A stretch of 12,868 bases of DNA from SOKG01 sp964449845 (GTDB lineage Bacteria > Chloroflexota > Dehalococcoidia > SZUA-161), in NCBI GenBank assembly GCA_964449845.1, contig CAYVES010000056.1, forward strand, positions 1 to 12,868. The letters run 5' to 3'. A program made the translations under genes and the position numbers. This document shows positions 1 through 7,549 of this stretch, piece by piece. The stretch's first letter is position 1, and the number at the start of each line of letters is the position of its first letter. The notes beneath the pieces were generated by a model. The model saw nothing but the letters and a program-made list of their open reading frames with translations, searched no databases and was not told the origin of the DNA.

Positions 1-255
1 CCTTGCCTTGTCCGCAACTGTCAAAGAGTCTGGACTAAACAACTTGGCTTTTAGTTACCTTATCACGACATCCTTAGGTATTATCGAGAGGCTGACTGAC
101 ATTAATGAGTGTAGATTAGCTACTACGAATCGTGAAATTGGGTTGAAGGTGCGTTGCTGTGAAGCACAGCCTTATCTAAGGTTGTTCGCAATATCCTTGA
201 TGCGAGTGCGAGTTTTATATGCCATGCGTAAACCGGCGAGAGCGATTCAGGTGTC
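1..255. other. gene-free region downstream of the last gene
   Basis: This stretch follows the stop of the flavoprotein gene (minus strand) and is visibly more AT-rich than the genes. I find no tRNA, no gene with homology I recognise and no open frame with a ribosome binding site. An 83-codon plus-strand frame crosses it but has no recognisable content. Two small inverted repeats sit side by side here (described separately). It probably marks the end of the operon. Confidence 0.5.
156..181 (-). terminator. adjacent small hairpins, weak terminator candidate
   Basis: Bases 156-170 read GCTGTG-AAG-CACAGC, a perfect 6-bp stem with a 3-base loop. Bases 170-181 form CCTTA-TC-TAAGG. They lie about 75-100 bases past the stop of the preceding minus-strand gene. 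Neither is followed by a run of U in the minus-strand transcript, so a classical intrinsic terminator is not supported. They may be end-of-transcript structures or chance. Confidence 0.2.
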
Positions 256-2208
256 CTAAATGCGCTGGGCAGCTTCGAAGCCCTCGGCTATAGCATCACT
301 GATGCGTCGTGGCTCCAGAGCGTCGCCTATGACGTAAACATGTTCAAATCTCTTCCTTAAGGCAGGGACTAGCTCTGCGTTTGGTCGAGCCCCGGTGGCG
401 AGCACATATGTATCTACCACCAGGTTCCTTGCTTGTCCCTCCTCTGTCCTGATAATGGGGCCATTGTTGCTGGAGCCTTCATACTTCACGCTGGTGAGCA
501 GTTCCACCCCTTTCCTGGGAAGTTCATCAAGAAGCCGCATCTGTGTGATGGGACCCTCCTTGCTGAGCGCCTGCGGCAAAACTTCCACTATAGTAACCCT
601 CTTCCCCCTATCAGCCAGGAAATTACCAGTCTCGCAGCCGACCCCTTCAGCTCCGACAATTACCACCGTGTCTCCGACAGCCGCGATTCCTGTTAACACA
701 TCGGAGGCAGACACAACCTTGGATCGGTCTAAGCCGGGTATTTCAGGTTCCAGTAGCGTTGCACCCGCTGCCCAGATCACTGCGTCCGGCTCAGCGTCAG
801 CAATAGTGTCTAACGTTGCCTCCTTGCCAAGCTCAACCCTAATGCTCAACTTGGTTAATTGAGTTTGGAAATAATCTATCAGGTCGGAGATCCCTTCTTT
901 ATGGGGGGGCACGGCAGCAGCTACTAGCTGTCCCCCCAACTGAGTATTCTTCTCCATTAAGGTTACGTCATGGCCTCTGAGTCTGGCCACCCGAGCCGCT
1001 TCCATCCCGGCTGGCCCACCCCCGACGACGACTACTCGCTTTGGGGCTGGGGCCGGCTTTATGATACATTCACGCTCTCTGCCTACGGTTGGATTGACAT
1101 GGCATTTGACTTCTCCTCCGGTGAAGGTAGGGTCCGCCATAGCTTGGGCGATCCCTTGGATAATGGATCCGATACATTCCGAGCATCCGAGGCAAGGCAC
1201 GATATCCTCAAGTCTTCCCTCAACTGCTTTTTTCGGTAAGTAGGGATCGGCAATAAGGGCTCTTCCCATCGCAATCATATCAGCTACACCCTCCCGTAGA
1301 GCCCACTCTCCGATTTCGGGTAAAATGCGTCCTACTGCGATCACCGGGACCTTTACATTCCTTTTGATCACGGCAGCGCTGGGCAGATGAAACCCTGGCA
1401 AGCCAGGGCAGAAAAATGCGAATTCCGCTCCGTAAGCCCATGCCGAGACGTGAATGGCATCAACTCCTGCCTCTTCTGCCAAGCGCGCTGTCTGTGCCGC
1501 CTGAGCATGGTCAATGGCCGGATCGATGCCGTACTCTGCCCCATCTATTCGGCACCAGAGTGGGTAATCAGGACCTACTTCCGCTCGGCAGGCGCGAATT
1601 ACCTCAAGCAGGAACCGTGCTCGGTTCTCCAGATTGCCGCCATACTGGTCTTGGCGCTGGTTGGTGTTTGCAGATAAGAACTGGGCCAGTAAGTGACCGT
1701 GGGCCCCGTGGATTTCAACGCCGTCGAAGCCTGCCTTTTGCGCCCGGACTACTGCCTGAACGTAGCGTTCTACAAGATCCGCTATCTCTGTGACCGAGAG
1801 CTCTTTTACAGGCTCACCGAGTGGTGAGATTGATGCTGAGGGTCCCACTGGCTGCTGGCCGGTGATGCCTGAGTAAGCGTATCTGCCTCCATGCTCTAGT
1901 TGGATTGCAGCTCGGGCGCCGCCCCGCTTTATCGCCCGGGCTAGCTCGGAGAGTCCTTCAAGATACTTATCATGGTCTAAGCTCATCTGACGTGGCGTTG
2001 CTTTTCCTCGCGGGTCATCCACGGTGGCGGTCTGTACGATAATGAGACTTACGCCCCCTTTGGCTCTCTCCTCATAGTAGTCGATAAGCCTGGGGGTTAC
2101 GAAGCCATCTATTGATTCCAGGTTTGTCTCCATGCCTGGCATGACTATGCGGTTTTTCAGGGTCATGCTGCCGATCTTGGTGGGTTCGAAAAGCTTCTGC
2201 AATCTCAT
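256..2208 (-). CDS. FMN/FAD/4Fe-4S enoate reductase, 2,4-dienoyl-CoA reductase family
   Basis: This is a 650-residue cytoplasmic oxidoreductase with the full architecture of the FadH/BaiCD/NADH:flavin oxidoreductase family. An N-terminal FMN-binding TIM barrel (about 1-335) carries the HGAHG motif (167-171) and the YGG-LENR-RF signature (189-199). A cysteine cluster for 4Fe-4S follows (C339, C342, C345, C369). The FAD loop GGGPAG is at 396-401, an NAD(P) loop GAEGVG at 519-524, and a second FAD motif (VIGDA) near 626-630. The family moves electrons from NAD(P)H through FAD and Fe-S to FMN and reduces enoyl or dienoyl (often CoA-bound) double bonds; the substrate here is unknown. The cysteine spacing C-x2-C-x2-C-x23-C is longer than the C-x2-C-x3-C-x11-C of FadH. 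The ATG has a GGGGAGG about 10 bases upstream. It is the last gene of the cluster, 33 bases after the carboxylase beta gene, so it is probably co-transcribed. Confidence 0.9.
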   Translation of the reverse strand: MRLQKLFEPTKIGSMTLKNRIVMPGMETNLESIDGFVTPRLIDYYEERAKGGVSLIIVQTATVDDPRGKATPRQMSLDHDKYLEGLSELARAIKRGGARAAIQLEHGGRYAYSGITGQQPVGPSASISPLGEPVKELSVTEIADLVERYVQAVVRAQKAGFDGVEIHGAHGHLLAQFLSANTNQRQDQYGGNLENRARFLLEVIRACRAEVGPDYPLWCRIDGAEYGIDPAIDHAQAAQTARLAEEAGVDAIHVSAWAYGAEFAFFCPGLPGFHLPSAAVIKRNVKVPVIAVGRILPEIGEWALREGVADMIAMGRALIADPYLPKKAVEGRLEDIVPCLGCSECIGSIIQGIAQAMADPTFTGGEVKCHVNPTVGRERECIIKPAPAPKRVVVVGGGPAGMEAARVARLRGHDVTLMEKNTQLGGQLVAAAVPPHKEGISDLIDYFQTQLTKLSIRVELGKEATLDTIADAEPDAVIWAAGATLLEPEIPGLDRSKVVSASDVLTGIAAVGDTVVIVGAEGVGCETGNFLADRGKRVTIVEVLPQALSKEGPITQMRLLDELPRKGVELLTSVKYEGSSNNGPIIRTEEGQARNLVVDTYVLATGARPNAELVPALRKRFEHVYVIGDALEPRRISDAIAEGFEAAQRI

Positions 2209-2241
2209 TCTCTATTGCCCTCCCCAAACGGCATGATTTCC

Positions 2242-4407
2242 TTATTTACTGTCCTTATACCATATGAGCAGGTGCTCATCTAATTCTATGCACTTTTCGG
2301 GGGGTACAACGAGGGTGGTCATCGGATGCTCAATAATGGCCGGGCCCTCCACCCGATTGCCTGCCTGCAACAAATCCATCTCCCAAATATCGAACTTCAT
2401 CCATGCTTTGTGATAAACATCCCTTTGTCCCTTATAGGCGTTTTTGGGCGGCTCTTTACTCTCGAGAGGATACCTGCGAATCAAGGGCTTCATTCTGTCC
2501 ACATAGGCCTGGAGGCCGACCGATGTGATGGCGCATCCTACATCGCGCATGGCCACCGCTAGCGGATAGATAGCAGCGTAGGTCTTTTCGAAGCTCTCGA
2601 TCAGCTTGTCCATATCCTGGCCTGTCTTTACCCTTCCAATTTCCACAGGGGCCTCCCAACTAGTCAACTGTCCCAAATATCTTGCATATATGAAATACTT
2701 AAAACTGACCCCTTCCCGAGAAAATCCTTCCCTCTCAAGCTCTTCATAGGCCTTTTGCTCAAGTTCCTCCCATGCCTGATTCACGGGTTCAGCTTGCCAG
2801 AGCTTGTACTCATCAGGCATCCCAAAAGGAATGACGCTGATGAAACTCTTCTCATAGCGATGGAAATAGTCAGCAGTGCAAACGCCGAAGGCGGAAAAGG
2901 CTGCAGCCCAGGGAACAGTGACCATATCAGCCACTTTGAGCCCGTCTTCCAGTCCCCACATATGCAGAGGCCCACTACCCCCATAGGAGATCAGAGTAAA
3001 CTCGGAAGGGTCAAATCCTCTTGCTAGCAATCTGCTACTAACAGCATCGCGCAGCTGGCTATGTAGCAAATCCAGAACCTTGCTCGAGGTGTCATAAAGG
3101 TTACCTCCCAGGGGCTTAGCCAGGCGTTCGTCTAACGCCTTCAGCGCTGCCTCCTTGTTTAGCTTGACTGCCCCGCCCAGGAAATAATCTGGATTAAGGT
3201 ATCCTAGAATCAGATCTATGTCGCCGATGGTGATGTCTGGATACTGGTAGCAGGTGCCGATAAGAGCACCTGCACTCTCGGGGCCGAGGTCAATCGTTCT
3301 CAGTTGCTGATCTACATGGACCACACTGCCTGTGCCGGCACCAACGGAATCTATAGATAGCATTGGCAGATTCAACTTGTGGCCCGCAAACGCGGGTTCT
3401 GGCACTACAGGTATCTCGCCCCTGGCTACAATACCTATGTCGAAGGAAGTGCCGCCCAGGTCGGTGCAAACTATGTTTTTGAACCCCTTCGTATCCCCTA
3501 ATAACGCCTTGCCTCCGAGCAAGCCTCCCGCTGGCCCTGAGATGATGGTCTCGTATAGCCGGGGGAAGTGAACGGTCGTTGTAGCTCCATATGAAAGCAG
3601 AGTCTGGAGCTCATATCGGTGACCATTACCCTTTGCACTTTGCTCCACCCTGGCTAGCTGTTTGGCCACTGGCTCCGCCGCGTAGCACTGAAGCAAGAGA
3701 CTCTTACACCTTTGCGTTTCAAAGGAAACCTGCGAGACCTCATACGAAGTTATCACCGGCACCTCAAGACCTCGCTGCCGCACTACCTCGCGGGCGATTT
3801 CCGCTGCTCTTTTTTCATGCACAGTGCTGATATAAGAGTGCAGGAACAGAATCCCGATCACCTCCACTCCAGCATCCAAAAGCTCTTCCGTCCCTTTTCT
3901 GACGTCATCCTCCGATAAAGGAACGACTACTGCATCGGCGGGGAGATGACAGCCAACGTAGTAGGTGGGGCCCTTAATGCGCTCAGTCACCCCCTTTACC
4001 AGATTGATATCTACCAGGGGCGGCGTGTGCTCGTGGAGGGCATAGTGCAGCGTATCTTCATAGGAGAGCGAGAGCCATGTCAGTCCCCTCTCCATATGGA
4101 CTATGTGCTCAAATCCTCTGGTTACCAGTAATCCCACCCTCATTCCCCTGCGGGTGAGCAAAGTATTGAGCATTGTTGTACCGGTGTAGACGATGGAAAT
4201 CGCCTGCTCACACACTTCACGAGGATTCATATTTGCTATATGACTGGCGTCCTCAATAGAGTTAACGAAGCTCTTAGATTCATCTTCACGATTAGTCAGC
4301 GCCTTTCCCAGGCTGAACCGGCCCTCTTTGTCTACCAAAAAGGTGTCAGTCATTGTGCCACCGGCATCTAACGCCACCAACAACCCCTTTCCTTTCTTTT
4401 CAGCCAT
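2242..4407 (-). CDS. acxA: acetone carboxylase-like beta subunit (hydantoinase A/oxoprolinase family)
   Basis: This 721-residue protein belongs to the HyuA/oxoprolinase family, whose members phosphorylate a carbonyl or amide oxygen with ATP. In ketone carboxylases this subunit handles ATP, bicarbonate and ketone activation. Nucleotide-fold motifs of the ASKHA type are seen: DAGGTMTD (14-21) and DLGGTSFD (316-323), with SGPAGG (290-295), a VGAGTGS segment (355-361), GPESAGA (375-381) and SYGGSGPLH (474-482). The length is close to acetone carboxylase beta (a little over 700) and slightly longer than most hydantoinase A proteins. The neighbouring gamma-type gene is what favours a ketone carboxylase over a hydantoinase or oxoprolinase. 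The start is set by AAGGAGG seven bases before the ATG; an overlapping upstream ATG is out of frame. The true ketone (acetone, butanone or an aryl ketone) cannot be read from sequence. Confidence 0.87.
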   Translation of the reverse strand: MAEKKGKGLLVALDAGGTMTDTFLVDKEGRFSLGKALTNREDESKSFVNSIEDASHIANMNPREVCEQAISIVYTGTTMLNTLLTRRGMRVGLLVTRGFEHIVHMERGLTWLSLSYEDTLHYALHEHTPPLVDINLVKGVTERIKGPTYYVGCHLPADAVVVPLSEDDVRKGTEELLDAGVEVIGILFLHSYISTVHEKRAAEIAREVVRQRGLEVPVITSYEVSQVSFETQRCKSLLLQCYAAEPVAKQLARVEQSAKGNGHRYELQTLLSYGATTTVHFPRLYETIISGPAGGLLGGKALLGDTKGFKNIVCTDLGGTSFDIGIVARGEIPVVPEPAFAGHKLNLPMLSIDSVGAGTGSVVHVDQQLRTIDLGPESAGALIGTCYQYPDITIGDIDLILGYLNPDYFLGGAVKLNKEAALKALDERLAKPLGGNLYDTSSKVLDLLHSQLRDAVSSRLLARGFDPSEFTLISYGGSGPLHMWGLEDGLKVADMVTVPWAAAFSAFGVCTADYFHRYEKSFISVIPFGMPDEYKLWQAEPVNQAWEELEQKAYEELEREGFSREGVSFKYFIYARYLGQLTSWEAPVEIGRVKTGQDMDKLIESFEKTYAAIYPLAVAMRDVGCAITSVGLQAYVDRMKPLIRRYPLESKEPPKNAYKGQRDVYHKAWMKFDIWEMDLLQAGNRVEGPAIIEHPMTTLVVPPEKCIELDEHLLIWYKDSK

Positions 4408-4462
4408 CCATCCACCTCCTTATTTCACAAAGCTAGGTTGGTTCTGAGTCTCGGGTTCTCTA

Positions 4463-5047
4463 TTACTTAACAGCCCAGTGTGATATCTCCTCTAGGGTCT
4501 TATCTTGAAACCACTCAGGGTTCTCGCCGGGCAAGGGCTTTCCCAGCCATTCCCGGTAGAAGGTGTCAAGGTCTGGAAACATTTCAAATATGGCGGGGTA
4601 ACCTGGTGGAACAAGCTCTACCGCGAGCTGAGCCAGGCATCCCGGACAATAGTATTCCCTCACCTCCACGAGCCCCTCTTCTGGATAAGGCATCTCCTTA
4701 GGCAGAAATGGATATACTTCTTTCATCTCGTCACAGGTTTTTCTAACATGGACTAGCGAGCTTAGTTTCCAGTTGACCCGATAATCGCCGAACTCTTGCC
4801 CGCAGTCACACTTCACTATCCTCTCACCACCCTTGGCCACAATATACTGATGATCCGATAGCCGCAACAATATCTTCTCTTTGAAACCGACCCTCTCCTG
4901 TAGAACCTCCAGATATTTCCAGAACCGGTCTTCCTCTTTGATAGCCATGCGACGCAGCCTGTTCACAATCTCTGGGCTGAGTTTCCCTTCCACCATGAGC
5001 CTAATATTTTCCTTGGATGTAAGTTCAGCACCACTGGCCTCAGGCAT
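4463..5047 (-). CDS. acxC: acetone carboxylase-like gamma subunit, zinc-binding
   Basis: This is a 194-residue soluble protein resembling the small gamma subunit of acetone carboxylase, which is about 170 residues and binds zinc. A CxC pair (C80, C82) and a CxxC pair (C134, C137) are the likely metal ligands; C105 lies between them. The N-terminal 40 residues are charged and probably helical, and account for the extra length. The C-terminal part is rich in Pro and aromatic residues (FPDLDTFYREWLGK, 157-170), as is typical of this family. It lies between the alpha gene (20 bases upstream) and the beta gene (55 bases downstream), so the complex is encoded alpha-gamma-beta. AAGGAGG is placed five bases before the ATG. 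Gamma is absent from ordinary hydantoinase and oxoprolinase operons, so its presence is the best evidence that the neighbours form a ketone carboxylase. Confidence 0.82.
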   Translation of the reverse strand: MPEASGAELTSKENIRLMVEGKLSPEIVNRLRRMAIKEEDRFWKYLEVLQERVGFKEKILLRLSDHQYIVAKGGERIVKCDCGQEFGDYRVNWKLSSLVHVRKTCDEMKEVYPFLPKEMPYPEEGLVEVREYYCPGCLAQLAVELVPPGYPAIFEMFPDLDTFYREWLGKPLPGENPEWFQDKTLEEISHWAVK

Positions 5048-5067
5048 ATCTTCCTCCTTCCCATAAG

Positions 5068-7269
5068 TTATAATACAAAGTCCTCGCCCACCTGCCAGAA
5101 TCCGCGGAATTGGGCCCCGGACTTAGCGTTATTCAGGACGTCTTGATAGATATAGCAAACCTCCTCCTTAAATTCCTTATTTAGTAAGCGCTCCCTCTCC
5201 TGGAGCCACCACTCCTTAAAGGGCTTAGCCTCCTCCCTTCTCGTCTGCCTTATCTCCTGGCGCTCTTTACTGGTGCGCTCTTCATCCACTTTCCATTTGC
5301 CATCGATGGACTGCGCTACCGCTCCATATATGTCTCTGGCTACTTCGGGGGTCATCCACCCATCGTTCAAATCCCCCGCTATCAAGCCAGGGTCTCGTTC
5401 TATAGGATCGCCCCAACCGGCCTCACCATGGGACGATAGCACATAGAGATCACCGTCTTTCATCGGCACCGACGGCATCCCACCAGAATGATACATAATC
5501 TTGCCCACCTTTAGCTTCCCCTCGTTAATCCATTGCATGATCTCGGGAAGGGTGGTGGGATAGCCAGTCCCTTTTTCTATTAACTCGAGTGCATTGGTGT
5601 TAGAGAAAACAACATGCCAGTCTGTATAGCCGCCAGGATAACCGCCGCTCATGCCTACTGCTGGTCCAATTATCCTAGGACCACCACCGCTACCGAAGCT
5701 TACGCTGAGGCGCTGCCCAGCGTTAACAACCAGGAAAACCCAGCTTATGCCCACCCCACCTCTGAACTTGCCATGTGCAAACAGGTTAGGGGGCAATTTC
5801 CGCGCCAAACAGACAAGTGGCGGTTCATAAAGATCCCATTCCTCAACCTCGCCCATGTCTGATTGAGGGTTGAATCCGCAGGTTGCTGCCGAAAGGCCAT
5901 CTCTGAAGGATCCTGCATCAGTAGACCAGGCCCCGGCTGCCCCAAACATGCCAAAGGACCAGGGCACTCCAATTTCAAACACACCCTCGGACTCAAGCAA
6001 GCCACCGCAACCAGTTGCACTCCAATCCTCCTCCAGAACCCCCCGGGAGAAAAAGCAGCGCTTGCAGATGTTCCATAACGGCGTCATCAAGGTGGCCATA
6101 CCACCGAGACCTATGGAGGTACTAAGCTGTTCGTTGGTTGGATTCAGGTGAGAGCCTTCTGGTACTGAATAGTCGATTAGATAGTCGAAAGCCGTGTTGA
6201 TACAAATTGAATGGACGAATTGAGGTAGCCACCACCAGGCCAGTGCTAGCCTTCGAGTTCCATCGCTAGGGGCGTTCCATGAGTGGTAGTCCTCCCTGCT
6301 TGTTCCAGCAAGGTCGATTGAGAACCGACCATCGGAGGTGATATGAAGTTCAATAGGGGTGTGTATGGGGAAATCCCTATCAGCGAAAGGAAAGCTGGGG
6401 CCTACCTGACCCTTATTGGGGGAAATACGCCAATAAGCATGCTTGTAAATACCGGGCACCATTTGTCTGTGAACAATGGTGGCAACTCGCCTCCTCTCCC
6501 GCTCTAGGATCTCCCTTACCCCTTTCCTGAAATAGTCTATCCCAAATTCCTCCATGATCTTCTGGACTGTGTCGTGGATCATAATGGACCCAGCTACGCG
6601 CATATTGCTGTCGAGGATATTGAAATTACCCATCCTGGTCTTTTCGCTCCACAGCAAGTTCCACCATTTTGCGATCTGAAAGCTGTCTCCGATCTTCATT
6701 GGAGGATAGGCCCATCCATCGGTATAGGTTGTGGGCGAGATGATGGGAACGCTTGCAGAGTATAGAGCAGCCCCAACCTCAGCAATATGGTTGATACCAG
6801 CCGCCCAGGCAACTAATTCCCCCTCATAGAAGATGGGAACATATGTGTAGTTGTCTGCGGAATGGCCACCTCCATAGCGGGGATGGTTGCAGGCGAAGAT
6901 ATCGCCCTCTCTGATTTTCGGGTTTCCCTCAAAGCCCAGCTTGATCATAAATGCAATCTGGTCCCTTGCGCTGGCGACATGCCCGGCGAGGCCATGAGAC
7001 GCCGTTACGCAATCTCCTTGGGGAAGTAGCAGCATGAACAGGCATTCACCAAAGGTTCGAACCGTGGGGGTAGCGGACAGCAACTTGGCGCTCTCGCGGG
7101 CTGTAATACAGGCGTTGGTGAGCCTCCAGTTGAAGCGCGTCATTTTAGCCGGGTCCTCATCATGCAGCGCCATCTTCTCCAGCCCATAGAAGTAACCTGT
7201 TTCCTTTATCAGACGGTCTCTTTCCTCCAGCATCTCCAGCAGGCTCTTGCCACCTTCTCCTATTCCCAT
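5068..7269 (-). CDS. acxB: acetone carboxylase-like alpha subunit (hydantoinase B/oxoprolinase family)
   Basis: This 733-residue protein is of the HyuB family, which in acetone carboxylase is the alpha subunit holding the manganese site where carboxylation occurs. The segment NHPRYGGGHSAD (128-139) matches the family's metal motif. H136 and D139, followed by H161 (in GINHIAEVG), give H-x2-D-x21-H. This is the spacing I know for the Mn ligands of acetone carboxylase alpha, so the site looks intact. The C-terminal half has the Gly-rich HyuB pattern (FRGGVGIS and SFGSGGGPR, near 515-550). The length is slightly below the roughly 775 residues of the studied alpha subunit. The ATG has GGGGAGG nine bases upstream. 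It is the first gene after the 280-base spacer, so it may start its own transcript or be reached by read-through. The product would be acetoacetate if the substrate is acetone. Confidence 0.88.
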   Translation of the reverse strand: MGIGEGGKSLLEMLEERDRLIKETGYFYGLEKMALHDEDPAKMTRFNWRLTNACITARESAKLLSATPTVRTFGECLFMLLLPQGDCVTASHGLAGHVASARDQIAFMIKLGFEGNPKIREGDIFACNHPRYGGGHSADNYTYVPIFYEGELVAWAAGINHIAEVGAALYSASVPIISPTTYTDGWAYPPMKIGDSFQIAKWWNLLWSEKTRMGNFNILDSNMRVAGSIMIHDTVQKIMEEFGIDYFRKGVREILERERRRVATIVHRQMVPGIYKHAYWRISPNKGQVGPSFPFADRDFPIHTPIELHITSDGRFSIDLAGTSREDYHSWNAPSDGTRRLALAWWWLPQFVHSICINTAFDYLIDYSVPEGSHLNPTNEQLSTSIGLGGMATLMTPLWNICKRCFFSRGVLEEDWSATGCGGLLESEGVFEIGVPWSFGMFGAAGAWSTDAGSFRDGLSAATCGFNPQSDMGEVEEWDLYEPPLVCLARKLPPNLFAHGKFRGGVGISWVFLVVNAGQRLSVSFGSGGGPRIIGPAVGMSGGYPGGYTDWHVVFSNTNALELIEKGTGYPTTLPEIMQWINEGKLKVGKIMYHSGGMPSVPMKDGDLYVLSSHGEAGWGDPIERDPGLIAGDLNDGWMTPEVARDIYGAVAQSIDGKWKVDEERTSKERQEIRQTRREEAKPFKEWWLQERERLLNKEFKEEVCYIYQDVLNNAKSGAQFRGFWQVGEDFVL

Positions 7270-7316
7270 TTCACCTTACCTCCCCTATTCTTTTGGGTCC
7301 GAAAATAGGCCTTCTT

Positions 7317-7364
7317 CCGTTCGCCGTGAGCCCCTTGATTGACTCGTGACAGGCCTGTTGAAGG
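7317..7364 (-). repeat. degenerate REP-like repeat copy
   Basis: Bases 7317-7364 align by eye to the reverse complement of the better-preserved repeat at 7365-7422. CCGTTCG, GTGAGCCC and GACAGGC are shared, about 30 matches in 40 positions after small indels. It is therefore an older, inverted copy lying head to head with the other. It does not overlap a gene. Confidence 0.55.
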
Positions 7365-7422
7365 GCCGTTCATGGTTCGACAAGCCTGTCCTGAGCTAGT
7401 CGAAGGGCTCACCACGAACGGC
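7365..7422 (+). repeat. REP-like palindromic repeat
   Basis: The outer arms GCCGTTCATGGT (7365-7376) and ACCACGAACGGC (7411-7422) pair with one mismatch. Inner arms TCGACAAGC (7377-7385) and GCTAGTCGA (7395-7403) also pair with one mismatch. They enclose a CTGTCCTGA loop, with a bulge at 7404-7410. The core with CTGAGC and GTCGAAGG is like a dispersed intergenic repeat seen in many bacterial genomes; when translated it gives the telltale PELVEG peptide. The transcript could fold into a long hairpin and act in mRNA stability or partial termination between the two operon halves. Confidence 0.7.
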
Positions 7423-7549
7423 ATCCGGCGTCTCGATCATCGTCATTCGTTGGTGGGCACCCGCCCGTGGGGTTTGTTTCTTAACGGCCTTTCTACGCCC
7501 CTGTATCTTAAGGGACAACGCCTTGGTTCTTAGATAGAAATGATTCCAA

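Larger units (their letters stand above)
7270..7549. other. spacer between the two halves of the cluster
   Basis: This 280-base gap is the only large break in the cluster. It contains the REP-like inverted repeat pair (7317-7422) and the ribosome binding site of the carboxylase alpha gene (GGGGAGG, minus strand, 7279-7285). No protein or RNA gene is supported. A second promoter for the carboxylase block could lie here, but I find no convincing -10/-35 pair. Confidence 0.6.

Noticed and set aside
8..259. Plus-strand 83-codon frame
   Set aside because: No homology I recognise and no clear ribosome binding site; it ends just inside the stop region of the flavoprotein gene and lies in AT-rich non-coding sequence.
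2242..7269. Hydantoin or 5-oxoproline hydrolysis by the HyuA/HyuB pair
   Set aside because: The gamma-type zinc protein between the genes, and the ketoacid CoA-transferase and thiolase next door, fit a ketone carboxylase better; not strictly excluded.
7490..7518. Promoter-like pair TTGTCC and TAGAAA, 17 bases apart, minus strand
   Set aside because: Only four of six matches in each box, more than 200 bases from the next gene and upstream of the repeat hairpin; such pairs occur by chance.
7339..7533. Plus-strand 64-codon frame with a PELVEG peptide
   Set aside because: The peptide is simply the REP-like repeat read as protein; there is no ribosome binding site or recognisable domain.
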